The notes below the pieces were generated by a model. The model searched no databases. It saw only the letters and a program-made list of their open reading frames with translations, and was not told the origin of the DNA. From NCBI RefSeq assembly GCF_003935895.2, contig NZ_CP054058.1, positions 4,445,177-4,509,176 of the forward strand: a stretch of DNA of 64,000 bases, given 5' to 3'. The position numbers and the translations under genes are program-made. This document shows, in pieces, positions 22,907 to 32,703 of the stretch. Origin of the DNA: Scandinavium goeteborgense (lineage in GTDB: Bacteria > Pseudomonadota > Gammaproteobacteria > Enterobacterales > Enterobacteriaceae). The stretch's first letter is position 1, and each line of letters starts with the position of its first letter.

Positions 22907-23800
22907 ATGACCCAGCATCTTCGTTTCACCGGCGTCTGGTGCCCCTCAATTACCCCGATGGACAGTGAAGGACACATTGAATACGACGGGCTGAAACAGC
23001 ATCTCGCCCGCCTCACCGACGCGCGTATCGACGTCATTCTACTGATGGGCAGCATTGGCGAATTCGCGTCGTTTTCGCTGGAAGAACGCTTAACACTTAT
23101 CCGCAACGCGCGGGCGATGTCATCCCTGACGATGGTCGCCAACGTGTCATCCACCTGTCTCAGCGATGTTTTCCAGATGGCGCAGGTCGCTTACTCTTCT
23201 GGCTATGATGCGGTAATGGTGCTGCCGCCTTACTATTACGGCCAGACGGAAAATCAGGTGCTGAGCTATTTTCGGGAGATTGGTCAACGCCTGGAGGGTA
23301 AATGGTTCGCCTACAATTTCCCGGCGCGAACCGGTTGCGATATCACTCCCAAAATTGCCGCCACGCTTGCCGCTGAATTCCCGCACTTCGCGGGCATCAA
23401 GGACACGGTCGATTGCCAGTCGCACACCCGCAACATGATCCACGCCACCCAGGCCGTGCGCACCGATTTTGCCGTGCTCTCGGGCTACGACGAATACTTC
23501 ATACCGAACTTGATGGCGGGCGGCGCAGGGGTGATTTCGGGGTTGAATAACGTCATGCCTGAGCTGTTTGTTCAGGCACGGGAGGCATGGCAGAAAGGCG
23601 ATATCACCGGGCTGACGCACGCCCAACGGGAGATTGGCCGCTTCATGGCAATTTACGCCATCGGGGATGATTTCGTGACCACGATTAAAACCGTCGTGTC
23701 ACGCAAGTTCGGTTACTCCACTCCCGTTTCGCGCAACGCGGGCGGGACGCTCAACGCAGAACAGCTGGCAACCGTTGACCGTCAGTTTGGCATTCGCTAA
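22907..23800 (+). CDS. Dihydrodipicolinate synthase (DapA/NAL) family aldolase
   Basis: A 297-residue class I aldolase or dehydratase of the DapA/N-acetylneuraminate lyase superfamily (TIM barrel). Visible sites are the GxxGE pyruvate-binding motif MGSIGEFASFSLEER near residue 47, the catalytic Tyr in WFAYNFPARTG (about 139) and the Schiff-base Lys in FAGIKDTVDC (about 166). It is closer in look to 2-keto-3-deoxy acid lyases such as YagE/YjhH than to housekeeping DapA, but the substrate cannot be read from sequence. It stands alone between yiiM and sodA, where E. coli has kdgT, with no dehydratase, kinase or transporter partner. AAGGAGTTAACGAC precedes the start. Confidence 0.85.
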   Translation: MTQHLRFTGVWCPSITPMDSEGHIEYDGLKQHLARLTDARIDVILLMGSIGEFASFSLEERLTLIRNARAMSSLTMVANVSSTCLSDVFQMAQVAYSSGYDAVMVLPPYYYGQTENQVLSYFREIGQRLEGKWFAYNFPARTGCDITPKIAATLAAEFPHFAGIKDTVDCQSHTRNMIHATQAVRTDFAVLSGYDEYFIPNLMAGGAGVISGLNNVMPELFVQAREAWQKGDITGLTHAQREIGRFMAIYAIGDDFVTTIKTVVSRKFGYSTPVSRNAGGTLNAEQLATVDRQFGIR

Positions 23801-23806
23801 AAACAA

Positions 23807-23832
23807 AAAACCCCGCTAATCAGCGGGGTTTT
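23807..23832. terminator. Bidirectional terminator between the aldolase gene and sodA
   Basis: CCCCGCT (23811-23817) pairs with AGCGGGG (23822-23828) around AATC, flanked by A-rich and T-rich runs, so it serves both the plus-strand aldolase gene and minus-strand sodA. Confidence 0.88.
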
Positions 23833-23868
23833 AGTACTGCCAGAAGGCAACAAAGGCGAGGAGTCGTC

Positions 23869-24489
23869 TTATTTTTTAGCAGCGAAACGTGCAGCAGCTT
23901 CGTCCCAGTTCACCACGTCCCAGAATGCTTTGATGTAGTCCGGGCGACGGTTCTGGAATTTCAGGTAGTAAGCGTGTTCCCATACGTCCAGACCCAGGAT
24001 TGGGAAACCGGAGGTGCCAGAAACAGCTTCACCCATCAACGGGGAATCCTGGTTAGCGGTAGAAACAACGGCCAGTTTGCCGTCTTTCAGTACCAGCCAC
24101 GCCCAGCCAGAGCCGAAACGGGTAGCAGCAGCTTTCTCGAACTCTTCTTTGAATTTCTCAACGGAGCCGAAGGTGCTTTCGATAGCCGCTTTCAGGTCGC
24201 CCTGCAGAGTGGTACCGGTTTTCAGGCCTTTCCAGAACAGGCTGTGGTTTGCGTGACCGCCAGCGTTGTTACGCAGAACGTTTTTCTTGTCTGCTGGCAG
24301 CTGATCCAGTTTGGTGATCAGTTCTTCAACCGGCAGGTTAGCAAACTCAGGCAGGCTTTCCAGCGCAGCATTCGCGTTGTTCACATAGGCCTGGTGGTGT
24401 TTAGAGTGATGGATTTCCATCGTCTGCTTGTCGAAGTGCGGCTCAAGGGCATCGTACGCGTACGGCAGGGATGGCAGTGTATAGCTCAT
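23869..24489 (-). CDS. sodA: Manganese superoxide dismutase SodA
   Basis: Cytoplasmic Mn-dependent superoxide dismutase. It has 206 residues, as in E. coli. Metal ligands are visible in [13 protein letters not shown] (His27), [13 protein letters not shown] (His82) and [19 protein letters not shown] (Asp168 and His172). The start [10 protein letters not shown] is preceded by GGAGATGAAT. A Fur-box-like sequence lies upstream, consistent with known iron control of sodA. Confidence 0.98.
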   Translation of the reverse strand: MSYTLPSLPYAYDALEPHFDKQTMEIHHSKHHQAYVNNANAALESLPEFANLPVEELITKLDQLPADKKNVLRNNAGGHANHSLFWKGLKTGTTLQGDLKAAIESTFGSVEKFKEEFEKAAATRFGSGWAWLVLKDGKLAVVSTANQDSPLMGEAVSGTSGFPILGLDVWEHAYYLKFQNRRPDYIKAFWDVVNWDEAAARFAAKK

Positions 24490-24564
24490 ATTCATCTCCA
24501 ATTATCATCGGGCGGCAGAGGTGTTACGCCGCGTAAGCAGTTGGTCCATTATAGTTAATTAAAT

Positions 24565-24583
24565 GATATTGAAAATGTTTATC
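24565..24583 (-). promoter_or_regulatory. Fur box upstream of sodA
   Basis: GATATTGAAAATGTTTATC matches the 19-bp Fur consensus GATAATGATAATCATTATC at 15 positions. It lies 76 bp before the sodA start in an A+T-rich stretch. E. coli sodA is repressed by Fur, so the site is expected. The rest of the sodA-rhaT gap (24490-24775) holds no gene. Confidence 0.7.
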
Positions 24584-24775
24584 AATGCCGTAATTTTAAT
24601 AAGGTTATAACTTTTGGGTATGTGGCTGATTTTGTGAGCCTGCTCAAGGGGAACACGCGCTTATTGCCAGATATGAGCCGTACACGGCAGCGGTCTGAAG
24701 GTTAATCAACTGACTGATTTTTATACTCCTTGCTTCAGATGAAAGTTTCATCGATGTAAAACATGAGGGTAAAAA

Positions 24776-25810
24776 ATGAGTCACGCGATTACGATGGGAA
24801 TTCTTTGGCATTTGATAGGTGCAGCCAGTGCAGCCTGTTTCTATGCCCCGTTTAAAAAGGTGAAAAATTGGTCCTGGGAAACCATGTGGGCTATCGGCGG
24901 TATTGTTTCCTGGCTCATCCTACCGTGGGCTATCAGCGCCATGCTGCTGCCGGATTTTTGGGCCTACTATCATTCCTTTAGTGCGTCCACGCTGCTGCCG
25001 GTATTTTTGTTCGGCGCGATGTGGGGCATCGGTAACATCAACTACGGCCTGACCATGCGCTATCTCGGCATGTCGATGGGCATTGGCATCGCTATCGGCA
25101 TCACGCTTATCGTCGGAACGCTGATGACGCCAATCCTGAACGGTCAGTTCCACGTCCTGGTCGGCACCGAAGGCGGCCGAATGACGCTATTGGGCGTGCT
25201 GGTGGCGGTGATTGGCGTGGGCATCGTCACCCGTGCCGGTCAGCTGAAAGAACGCAAAATGGGTATCAAAGCCGAAGAGTTCAACCTGAAAAAAGGCCTG
25301 ATTCTGGCGGTGATGTGCGGCATTTTCTCGGCGGGGATGTCCTTCGCTATGAACGCAGCCAAGCCAATGCATGAAGCGGCGGCCGCGCTCGGCGTCGATC
25401 CGTTATACGTGGCGCTGCCAAGCTACGTCATCATCATGGGCGGTGGCGCGGTGATTAACCTCGGCTTCTGCTTCTTCCGCCTGGCAACCAAGTCAAACCT
25501 GTCGGTAAAAGCAGACTTCTCAATAGCAAAATCGATGATCATCGGCAATATCCTGTTTTCAGCGCTTGCAGGCCTGATGTGGTATCTGCAATTCTTCTTC
25601 TACGCCTGGGGCCACGCCAGCATTCCGGCGCAGTATGACTATATGAGCTGGATGCTGCACATGAGTTTCTACGTGCTGTGCGGCGGAATGGTTGGGCTGA
25701 TTTTGAAAGAGTGGAACAACGCCGGTCGTCGTCCGGTGGGTGTTCTGAGCCTGGGCTGCGTGGTGATTATCATCGCCGCGAATATCGTGGGCTTGGGCAT
25801 GGCGAACTGA
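24776..25810 (+). CDS. rhaT: L-rhamnose:proton symporter RhaT
   Basis: Inner-membrane symporter importing L-rhamnose with protons, a member of the drug/metabolite transporter superfamily. It has 344 residues, as in E. coli, with about ten membrane helices starting [34 protein letters not shown] precedes the ATG. The stop codon TGA is followed directly by the complementary stop of convergent rhaR (TGATCA), so there is no spacer. Its presence beside a full ABC importer in the same locus means the cell has two rhamnose entry routes. Confidence 0.97.
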   Translation: MSHAITMGILWHLIGAASAACFYAPFKKVKNWSWETMWAIGGIVSWLILPWAISAMLLPDFWAYYHSFSASTLLPVFLFGAMWGIGNINYGLTMRYLGMSMGIGIAIGITLIVGTLMTPILNGQFHVLVGTEGGRMTLLGVLVAVIGVGIVTRAGQLKERKMGIKAEEFNLKKGLILAVMCGIFSAGMSFAMNAAKPMHEAAAALGVDPLYVALPSYVIIMGGGAVINLGFCFFRLATKSNLSVKADFSIAKSMIIGNILFSALAGLMWYLQFFFYAWGHASIPAQYDYMSWMLHMSFYVLCGGMVGLILKEWNNAGRRPVGVLSLGCVVIIIAANIVGLGMAN

Positions 25811-26659
25811 TCACGCCGCGTTTTTATGCCGATGACGCCACTGCCCTGGCGTCATCCCCACTTCCCGGTTAAACACCACTGAAAAGTAGTTACTGTCCTC
25901 AAAGCCACAGTGCATGGCGATTTCCCCGATCATCAATTCAGAATGTCCCAGCAGATACTGCGCATGGCAGATGCGTAGCTGGCGCAGATAATGGTTGATG
26001 GTCATCCCCGTCTGGCTACGAAACTGCTGACGCAGCGTGCGTTCGCTACAGGCCTGCAGTTCACAGAAGGTATCCAACGCAAAAGGTCGATTCAGGCTCC
26101 CTGCCAGCGCAGTAAGCAGCTTATCAAGCAGCGCCTCGCTTTCAGTTGCCGCCAGGTTATCGGTGGCGTAGCGATGGCGGCGTAACGTCACCACTAACTG
26201 CGCAAACAGCAGTTCTGCCATGTCGTTCGAATGGGTGCAGGTTTTATGACTCTCCTGCTCAAGTGCGGTAATTACCTGTCGCGCCTGAGTCATGCCGCTA
26301 CTCCCGATCCGCCAGTGCGGCGTCCAGTTCGTTCCATTCAGGCCAGGAATATGTGCCGCCCAGTCCAGGTTGAGCTTCAGCCGTTCGGGGCAATAAATAA
26401 TATTCTGCAAAACCAGGTCGTTGACGGACGCATAAGAGTGTTTGTCTTCAGCGCGAATGTAGAACAGGTCGCCACGGGTGATGCGATACGGACGATCGTT
26501 GAGGATGTGCAGCCCGTTTCCTCGCCACACCAGCACCAGCTCGCAGAACTCATGCGTATGTTCCGCAAACACGTTTTGCGGATAGCGATCGGCCACCGCC
26601 ACCGCTTGCTGCGGTGACGTAAAAAATTCAGCTTTTCGAAGAATGAGCGGAGCAGACAC
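25811..26659 (-). CDS. rhaR: AraC-family rhamnose activator RhaR
   Basis: L-rhamnose-responsive activator of the rhaSR operon. It has 282 residues. The N-terminal cupin-like sugar-binding domain contains [21 protein letters not shown]; the C-terminal AraC double helix-turn-helix is in [19 protein letters not shown] and [19 protein letters not shown]. It lies downstream of rhaS, separated by about 75 bp, and shares the rhaSR promoter opposite rhaBAD. Confidence 0.95.
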   Translation of the reverse strand: MSAPLILRKAEFFTSPQQAVAVADRYPQNVFAEHTHEFCELVLVWRGNGLHILNDRPYRITRGDLFYIRAEDKHSYASVNDLVLQNIIYCPERLKLNLDWAAHIPGLNGTNWTPHWRIGSSGMTQARQVITALEQESHKTCTHSNDMAELLFAQLVVTLRRHRYATDNLAATESEALLDKLLTALAGSLNRPFALDTFCELQACSERTLRQQFRSQTGMTINHYLRQLRICHAQYLLGHSELMIGEIAMHCGFEDSNYFSVVFNREVGMTPGQWRHRHKNAA

Positions 26660-26733
26660 AGCAAAACCTTAATCAGCGGATAACCGATTATTATTAGCTG
26701 TTTTTACGGCAAAAAACGGTGACTGTTCTCGCG

Positions 26734-27570
26734 TTACTGAAGCACGGTGTCGCGCCCCTGGCGAATATCGCGCGGCGACCAGTTAAATTCGCGACGAAAA
26801 AGCGTCGAAAAATGGTTGCTGTCGCCGAAACCACAGCGAAATGCGATGTCTGTGACGCTTTCATCACCGTGTCGCAGCAGATGACGCGCTTTGGTCAGAC
26901 GAATGCGGTTGAGATAACGCTGCGGTGTCATGCCGGTATGATGTTTGAGCTGGCGATGCAGCGTGCGCAGCGACAGCGAAAAGCGATCGGCAACCTCTTC
27001 CCAGCACACTTCATCGGCAAAATGGTCTTCCAGCCACGCCATCAGCAAATTCAGGCGCGCATCGTTATTGGTCGCCTCTGCCGCCAGACTGCCCTGGCGC
27101 AATTTCACCAACAGCTGCATAAACAGAATTTCGCGGTTGGCGATGGCGTGCATATCGTCCCCGCTATCGAGCGCTTCCATCTGTTGCACGACCTGCCGAA
27201 CCTGCTGCAATACTGACTGATTCACCCGCCAGTGCGACGGATATACGCCATCCTGCTCCTGCGGTAGCAGCTGCTCCAGACCGGAGAGAAACCGGAACGC
27301 ATCCGGGGAACGGTACAGCACGTTGGTCAGACACAAATTGTCAGTGTGCTCATACAGATGCCGGTCGTGATCGCGCACGAAACAGACCGTGCCGCCGGTG
27401 ATGGTGTACGGCTGACCGTTAAATACGTGAATACCCGTGCCGTGTTCCACAATCACAATCTCATGAAAATCATGGTGGTGTTCCGGAAACTCAGCCTGTG
27501 GAAGCCGTGGCTCAATGGCAACAGGTGCATGTCCTGACGGAAAAAAATCCACGCTGTGCAGTACGGTCAT
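26734..27570 (-). CDS. rhaS: AraC-family rhamnose activator RhaS
   Basis: L-rhamnose-responsive activator of rhaBAD and rhaT. It has 278 residues, as in E. coli. The N-terminal domain contains [20 protein letters not shown]; the C-terminal DNA-binding domain has [19 protein letters not shown] and [19 protein letters not shown]. It is the first gene of rhaSR and is divergent from rhaB across 300 bp of regulatory DNA with CRP and RhaS sites. The RhaS name here means the regulator, not the rhizobial rhamnose-binding protein of the same name. Confidence 0.95.
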   Translation of the reverse strand: MTVLHSVDFFPSGHAPVAIEPRLPQAEFPEHHHDFHEIVIVEHGTGIHVFNGQPYTITGGTVCFVRDHDRHLYEHTDNLCLTNVLYRSPDAFRFLSGLEQLLPQEQDGVYPSHWRVNQSVLQQVRQVVQQMEALDSGDDMHAIANREILFMQLLVKLRQGSLAAEATNNDARLNLLMAWLEDHFADEVCWEEVADRFSLSLRTLHRQLKHHTGMTPQRYLNRIRLTKARHLLRHGDESVTDIAFRCGFGDSNHFSTLFRREFNWSPRDIRQGRDTVLQ

Positions 27571-27745
27571 AATGGCCCCACGAAATGAGAAAAGTTATCA
27601 GGATAATAAGCAGCCCCCGCCATTCTCACCTTGAAGTTTTGACAGCAAAGCACGCAAACCCTGTCCGTTTTTCAAGAAACGACAGGAAAAATCAGGAAAT
27701 GGGCCCAGCGTCACACCCGCATGAAACGGGCTCATTACTGGAAAG

Positions 27746-27761
27746 TGTGATGCCTCTCACG
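27746..27761. promoter_or_regulatory. CRP site in the rhaS-rhaB intergenic region
   Basis: TGTGA-TGCCTC-TCACG matches the CRP consensus TGTGA-N6-TCACA in nine of ten conserved bases. It lies just upstream of the RhaS half-sites, the same order as in the E. coli rhaBAD promoter, so catabolite control of rhaBAD is expected. Confidence 0.85.
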
Positions 27762-27764
27762 TTC

Positions 27765-27815
27765 ATCTTTGCTTTCTTGCCAGCCGCCTTTTGCCGCTGT
27801 CAGTAGTGAGAAGGT
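27765..27815 (+). promoter_or_regulatory. RhaS binding half-sites of the rhaBAD promoter
   Basis: ATCTTTGCTTTCTTGCC (27765-27781) and GTCAGTAGTGAGAAGGT (27799-27815) closely match the two 17-bp RhaS half-sites of E. coli rhaBAD. The second is expected to overlap the -35 region. The spacer counted here is 17 bp, against the 16 bp recalled for E. coli. The remainder of the 27571-27870 gap (300 bp) has no coding signal. Confidence 0.8.
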
Positions 27816-27870
27816 CGATTCGATGGCGCTCCTTCAGACTGTCCGTAATGACTATCAGAAGGATCTCCCC

Positions 27871-29337
27871 ATGAGTTTTCGCCATTGTGTGGCGGTTGAT
27901 TTAGGTGCCTCCAGCGGGCGCGTCATGCTGGCCAGTTACGACCGAAACAAACGGACCCTGGCGCTACGTGAAATCCACCGTTTTATGAATACGCTGCAGA
28001 AAGTGGACGGCACAGACTGCTGGGATATCGACAGTCTGGAAGCTGAAATCCGCTGCGGGCTGAAGAAAGTATGCGATGACGGCATTCTTATCGACAGCAT
28101 CGGTATCGACACGTGGGGCGTGGATTTTGTGCTGCTGGATAAAGAAGGCCACCGCGTTGGCCTCCCGGTGTCCTATCGCGACAGCCGCACTCAGGGCGTG
28201 ATGCAACGCGCTGAAACGCAGCTTGGACGCGCCGACATCTATCGCCGTAGCGGCATTCAATTCCTGCCATTCAACACGCTTTACCAGTTCCGCGCCTTAA
28301 CCGAACAACAGCCAGACGTACTGACCAACGTCGCCCACGCGCTGCTGATCCCCGACTATTTCAGCTACCGCCTGACCGGCAAAATGAACTGGGAATACAC
28401 CAACGCCACCACCACTCAAATGGTGAACATCAACACCGATAACTGGGATGGCGATCTGCTCAACTGGGCTGGTGCGCCGCGTGATTGGTTTGGCACGCCG
28501 ACGCATCCTGGCAACGTTATCGGGCACTGGATTTGCCCGCTGGGGAATCAAATCCCGGTGGTCGCCGTCGCCAGCCACGATACCGCCAGTGCGGTAATTG
28601 CCTCGCCGCTGGCAGACAAACACGCGGCCTATCTCTCTTCCGGCACCTGGTCGCTGATGGGCTATGAAAGCAAAACGCCGTGTACCAGTGACATCGCGTT
28701 GGCGAACAACATCACCAACGAAGGCGGCGCGGAAAGTCGCTACCGGGTACTGAAAAACATCATGGGCCTGTGGCTGCTGCAGCGGGTGTTGAAAGAGCAA
28801 AACATCAGCGATATCGGGGCGTTAGTCGCCCAGACGCAGAAACTGCCCGCCTGTCAGTTCGTGATTAATCCGAACGATGACCGCTTCATTAATCCCGACA
28901 ACATGAGCGCCGAAATTCAGGCCGCCTGCCGCGAAAGCGACCAGCCGGAGCCTGAAAGCGCCGCCGAACTGGCACGCTGTATTTTCGACAGCCTGGCGTT
29001 GCTGTATGCCCGCGTGCTGCACCAGCTCGCTGACCTTCACGGTCACCGCTTCTCACAGCTACACATCGTGGGTGGCGGTTGCCAGAACGAACTTCTTAAT
29101 CAGCTCTGCGCCGACGCCTGCGGTATTTCGGTTATCGCCGGGCCGATTGAAGCCTCGACGCTGGGTAATATCGGCGTGCAGTTGATGACGCTTGATGAAC
29201 TCAAAGACGTCGATGATTTTCGCAAGGTGGTGCGCGGCAACCACGCCCTCACCACGTTTAATCCGGATTCGAACAGTGAAATTGCCCGCTATGTCGCGCA
29301 GTTTCAGCCACAACAGACCAAGGAGCTTTGCGCATGA
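27871..29337 (+). CDS. rhaB: Rhamnulokinase RhaB
   Basis: Phosphorylates L-rhamnulose to rhamnulose 1-phosphate, second step of rhamnose catabolism. It has 488 residues of the FGGY kinase family. The N-terminal ATPase loop is [13 protein letters not shown], followed by [16 protein letters not shown] with the catalytic Asp, and the C-terminal ATP-site motifs SSGTWSLMG and [15 protein letters not shown]. The start is set at MSFRHCVAV because of the upstream GAAGGAT and match to E. coli; 34 upstream in-frame codons lie in promoter DNA. Its stop overlaps rhaA by 4 bp. Confidence 0.97.
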   Translation: MSFRHCVAVDLGASSGRVMLASYDRNKRTLALREIHRFMNTLQKVDGTDCWDIDSLEAEIRCGLKKVCDDGILIDSIGIDTWGVDFVLLDKEGHRVGLPVSYRDSRTQGVMQRAETQLGRADIYRRSGIQFLPFNTLYQFRALTEQQPDVLTNVAHALLIPDYFSYRLTGKMNWEYTNATTTQMVNINTDNWDGDLLNWAGAPRDWFGTPTHPGNVIGHWICPLGNQIPVVAVASHDTASAVIASPLADKHAAYLSSGTWSLMGYESKTPCTSDIALANNITNEGGAESRYRVLKNIMGLWLLQRVLKEQNISDIGALVAQTQKLPACQFVINPNDDRFINPDNMSAEIQAACRESDQPEPESAAELARCIFDSLALLYARVLHQLADLHGHRFSQLHIVGGGCQNELLNQLCADACGISVIAGPIEASTLGNIGVQLMTLDELKDVDDFRKVVRGNHALTTFNPDSNSEIARYVAQFQPQQTKELCA

Positions 29338-30593
29338 CCACTCAACTTGAACAAGCCTGGGAACTGGCAAAACAACGTTATGCCACTGTAGGTGTCGACG
29401 TCGAGGAGGCACTGCGTCAACTTGATCGTCTGCCTGTCTCTATGCACTGCTGGCAGGGCGACGACGTGGCCGGGTTTGAAAATCCAGGCGGTGCGTTAAC
29501 GGGTGGCATTCAGGCGACCGGCAACTATCCGGGCAAAGCGCGCAACGCCACTGAACTCCGTGCCGATCTGGAACAAGCCCTGAGCCTGATCCCGGGACCG
29601 AAACGCCTGAACCTGCATGCTATTTATCTGGAGTCCGAGACACCGGTTGGTCGCAATGAAATCAAACCGGAGCATTTCAAAAACTGGGTTGAGTGGGCGA
29701 AAACCAACAAACTGGGGCTGGATTTCAATCCGTCCTGCTTCTCGCACCCAATGAGCGCCGACGGCTTTACGCTGGCCCACGCCAACGATGAAATCCGCCA
29801 GTTCTGGATTGATCACTGCAAAGCCAGCCGCCGCGTATCCGCGTATTTCGGCGAGCAGTTGGGCACGCCGTCAGTGATGAACATCTGGATCCCGGATGGC
29901 ATGAAGGACCTGACCGTCGACCGCTTAGCGCCGCGTCAGCGTCTGATGAACGCGCTGGATGAAATCATCAGCGAAAAACTGAGTCCGGCGCATCACATCG
30001 ATGCGGTGGAAAGCAAACTGTTCGGTATCGGGGCGGAAAGCTACACCGTCGGCTCCAACGAGTTCTACATGGGTTACGCCACCAGCCGCCAGACCGCGCT
30101 GTGTCTGGACGCGGGTCACTTCCATCCGACCGAAGTGATTTCTGACAAAATTTCTGCGGCGATGCTGTTCGTACCGCGCCTGCTGCTGCACGTGAGCCGC
30201 CCGGTGCGCTGGGACAGCGACCACGTGGTGCTGCTGGATGACGAAACTCAGGCTATCGCCAGCGAAATCATCCGCCACAACCTGTTCGACCGCGTGCACA
30301 TTGGACTCGATTTCTTCGACGCCTCGATTAACCGTATCGCCGCATGGGTGATTGGCACGCGCAACATGAAAAAAGCCCTGCTGCGCGCCCTGCTGGAACC
30401 GACGGCGGAACTGCGTCAGCTGGAACTCGATGGCGATTACACCGCGCGTCTGGCGCTGCTCGAAGAGCAGAAATGCCTGCCGTGGCAGGCGGTATGGGAA
30501 ATGTATTGCCAACGTCACGATGCGCCTGCGGGCAGCCAGTGGCTCGACAACGTTCGCGCTTACGAAAAAGACGTTTTAGCGAAGCGTAAATAA
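29334..30593 (+). CDS. rhaA: L-rhamnose isomerase RhaA
   Basis: Converts L-rhamnose to L-rhamnulose, a metal-dependent TIM-barrel isomerase. It has 419 residues, as in E. coli, from the ATG at 29334; a TTG two codons earlier is not needed. Visible conserved blocks are [57 protein letters not shown] (metal ligands) and [14 protein letters not shown]. The 4-bp overlap with rhaB implies coupling. A REP pair follows its stop. Confidence 0.97.
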   Translation: MTTQLEQAWELAKQRYATVGVDVEEALRQLDRLPVSMHCWQGDDVAGFENPGGALTGGIQATGNYPGKARNATELRADLEQALSLIPGPKRLNLHAIYLESETPVGRNEIKPEHFKNWVEWAKTNKLGLDFNPSCFSHPMSADGFTLAHANDEIRQFWIDHCKASRRVSAYFGEQLGTPSVMNIWIPDGMKDLTVDRLAPRQRLMNALDEIISEKLSPAHHIDAVESKLFGIGAESYTVGSNEFYMGYATSRQTALCLDAGHFHPTEVISDKISAAMLFVPRLLLHVSRPVRWDSDHVVLLDDETQAIASEIIRHNLFDRVHIGLDFFDASINRIAAWVIGTRNMKKALLRALLEPTAELRQLELDGDYTARLALLEEQKCLPWQAVWEMYCQRHDAPAGSQWLDNVRAYEKDVLAKRK

Positions 30594-30600
30594 AAGAGAT

Positions 30601-30669
30601 GCCCGGCGGCGCGTTGCTTGCCGGGACTACGCGTTACAGGTAGGCCGGGTAAGCGCAGCGGCACCCGGC
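30601..30669. repeat. REP pair between rhaA and rhaD
   Basis: Two REP-like hairpins follow rhaA: CCCGGC (30602-30607) with GCCGGG (30620-30625), and GCCGGGT (30644-30650) with ACCCGGC (30663-30669), the latter with the usual AAGCGCAGCG loop region. They sit inside the operon and could stabilise the upstream rhaBA message, which is inference. Confidence 0.85.
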
Positions 30670-30691
30670 GATTTGAAGGAAAAGAGACATT

Positions 30692-31522
30692 ATGCACACC
30701 ATTACCGATTCCTGGTTCGTCCAGGGCATGATCAAAGCCACCACTGATGCCTGGCTGAAAGGCTGGGACGAACGCAACGGCGGCAACCTGACCCTGCGCC
30801 TCGACGACGCCGATATCGCGCCGTTCGAAGCGGATTTCCACACGAAGCCGCGCTATATCGCCCTGAGCCAGCCGATGCCTGCTCTGGCGAATACGCCGTT
30901 TATCGTCACCGGTTCCGGCAAATTCTTCCGCAACGTGCAACTCGATCCGACCGCCAATTTAGGCGTGGTGAAAGTGGACAGCGACGGCGCGGGCTACCAC
31001 ATTCTTTGGGGGCTGACGCACGAAGCGGTGCCAACCTCTGAGCTGCCAGCGCACTTCCTTTCCCATTGCGAACGCATCAAGGCGACCAATGGCAAAGACC
31101 GCGTGATCATGCACTGTCATGCCACCAACCTGATTGCCCTGACTTACGTGCTGGAAAACGACACGGACCTCATCACCCGCAAACTGTGGGAAGGCAGCAC
31201 CGAGTGTCTGGTGGTATTCCCGGATGGCGTCGGCATTTTGCCGTGGATGGTGCCGGGTACCGATGAAATCGGCCAGGCAACCGCCACTGAAATGCAGAAG
31301 CACTCGCTGGTCTTATGGCCATTCCATGGCGTGTTCGGCAGCGGCCCGACGCTTGATGAAGCGTTTGGCTTAATTGATACCGCCGAGAAATCGGCAGAAG
31401 TTCTGGTGAAGGTCTACTCGATGGGCGGCATGAAACAGACCATCACCCGAGAAGAACTGATTGCACTCGGAAAACGTTTTGACGTGACCCCGATGGCATC
31501 AGCATTAGCGCTTTACGCATAA
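30692..31522 (+). CDS. rhaD: Rhamnulose-1-phosphate aldolase RhaD
   Basis: Zinc class II aldolase that splits L-rhamnulose 1-phosphate into dihydroxyacetone phosphate and L-lactaldehyde. It has 276 residues (274 in E. coli). The zinc ligands lie in [15 protein letters not shown] (HxH near residue 141) and [13 protein letters not shown] (His near 212); the N-terminal [13 protein letters not shown] is typical. GAAGGAAAAG precedes the ATG. Its lactaldehyde product is the substrate of the reductase encoded 5 kb downstream. Confidence 0.96.
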   Translation: MHTITDSWFVQGMIKATTDAWLKGWDERNGGNLTLRLDDADIAPFEADFHTKPRYIALSQPMPALANTPFIVTGSGKFFRNVQLDPTANLGVVKVDSDGAGYHILWGLTHEAVPTSELPAHFLSHCERIKATNGKDRVIMHCHATNLIALTYVLENDTDLITRKLWEGSTECLVVFPDGVGILPWMVPGTDEIGQATATEMQKHSLVLWPFHGVFGSGPTLDEAFGLIDTAEKSAEVLVKVYSMGGMKQTITREELIALGKRFDVTPMASALALYA

Positions 31523-31544
31523 CAGTTTACCGATAACAACATCG

Positions 31545-31568
31545 CGCCCCGCTCATTGAGACGGGGCG
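31545..31568 (+). other. Hairpin between rhaD and the ABC binding-protein gene
   Basis: CGCCCCG (31545-31551) pairs with CGGGGCG (31562-31568), a 7-bp G+C stem with a 10-base loop. No T tract follows, so read-through into the transporter genes is likely; it may be a partial block or mRNA-end protector. Confidence 0.55.
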
Positions 31569-31616
31569 AACACACACCTGCAATCCCTACAACTAACTCG
31601 AAGTGGAGTAAAAGCA

Positions 31617-32603
31617 ATGAAAATAAAACTAAGCTTGATCCTCACCGTTGCCGCACTGGCGTTTTCCGGTTCTGCTTTAGCTGAAGTCAAAATCGCCCTC
31701 GTGGCAAAATCGCTGGGAAATGGATTTTTTGAAGCAGCCAACGTTGGCGCGCAGGAAGCGGCAAAAGAGTTAGGTGACGTAAAAGTCATTTATACCGGGC
31801 CTACAACCACCACCGCTGAAGCACAGATCGAAGTGCTGAACGGGTTGATCGCCCAGGGCGTCGATGCGATCGCTATTTCCGCCAACGATCCGGATGCATT
31901 AGTGCCAGTGCTGAAAAAAGCGATGCAGCGTGGGATTAAAGTGGTCTCGTGGGATTCCGGCGTGGCCCAAGCTGGCCGTCAGATCCACCTGAATCCTTCC
32001 AATAACGCGCTGATCGGCGAAACCAACGTCAAGCTGGCCGCCGATGCGCTGAAAGCATTGAATGTCGACAAAGGCGATGTCGCGATTCTGAGCGCAACAC
32101 CCACCTCCACCAACCAGAACATCTGGATTGCGGAGATGAAAAAAGTGCTGCCGCAATATCCGTCGATTAATCTGGTGACGGTCGCTTACGGCGATGACCT
32201 CTCCGATAAAAGCTACCGCGAAGCGGTCGGTTTGCTGAAAACCTATCCTGACCTGAAAGTCATTGTGTCGCCGTCGTCCGTTGGCATCGTGGCCGCGGCG
32301 CAGGCAGTAAAAGATCAGGGCAAAATCGGCAAAGTCTACGTGACCGGTCTGGGCCTGCCGTCTGAAATGGCGGGGGCAATCAAATCCGGCGCCAGCAAAA
32401 GCTTTGCTATCTGGAACCCTATCGATCTGGGCTATGCGGCTACGTACTTAGCGGACGATCTGGTCAAAGGCAGCGCCACCAAAACCGAAGCGAGCATGGG
32501 TAAACTCGGCAAAGTCACGCTGGATGCCGACGGCAACGGCGCGATGGCGAAGCCCTTCGTTTACGATGCCAGCAACATTGATAAGTTCTCCAAAATTTTC
32601 TGA
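31617..32603 (+). CDS. Sugar ABC transporter periplasmic binding protein (rhamnose type)
   Basis: A 328-residue periplasmic sugar-binding protein of the ribose/autoinducer-2/rhamnose type. The signal peptide MKIKLSLILTVAALAFSGSA is cleaved before EVKIALV. The core has GNGFFEAANVGAQEAAKELG, VDAIAISANDPDALVP and KVVSWDSGV, characteristic of this subgroup. GTGGAGTAAAAGCA precedes the ATG. Position inside the rhamnose operon makes L-rhamnose the likely ligand; the rhizobial equivalent is called RhaS, a name already used here for the regulator, so no symbol is given. An AI-2-like ligand cannot be excluded from sequence alone. Confidence 0.88.
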   Translation: MKIKLSLILTVAALAFSGSALAEVKIALVAKSLGNGFFEAANVGAQEAAKELGDVKVIYTGPTTTTAEAQIEVLNGLIAQGVDAIAISANDPDALVPVLKKAMQRGIKVVSWDSGVAQAGRQIHLNPSNNALIGETNVKLAADALKALNVDKGDVAILSATPTSTNQNIWIAEMKKVLPQYPSINLVTVAYGDDLSDKSYREAVGLLKTYPDLKVIVSPSSVGIVAAAQAVKDQGKIGKVYVTGLGLPSEMAGAIKSGASKSFAIWNPIDLGYAATYLADDLVKGSATKTEASMGKLGKVTLDADGNGAMAKPFVYDASNIDKFSKIF

Positions 32604-32611
32604 TGTGTTTT

Positions 32612-32679
32612 GTAGGCCGGATAAGCGTAGCGCCATCCGGCAACACGGCGGGTGGCGCTGGCGCTTACCCGCCCTACAA
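32612..32679. repeat. BIME (REP pair) between binding-protein and ATPase genes
   Basis: Two inverted REP units: GCCGGAT (32616-32622) with ATCCGGC (32635-32641), and GGCGGGT (32647-32653) with ACCCGCC (32667-32673); the outer flanks TGTAGG and CCTACA-type ends also pair. It lies in the 100-bp gap after the binding-protein gene, the position where REP elements often uncouple abundant binding protein from membrane components. Confidence 0.88.
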
Positions 32680-32703
32680 GGCTCCTATTGATGGAGAACG
32701 CCC

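Noticed and set aside
24490-24775. Unlisted gene between sodA and rhaT
   Set aside because: No open frame with a ribosome site or recognisable sequence; the space is promoter DNA with a Fur box.
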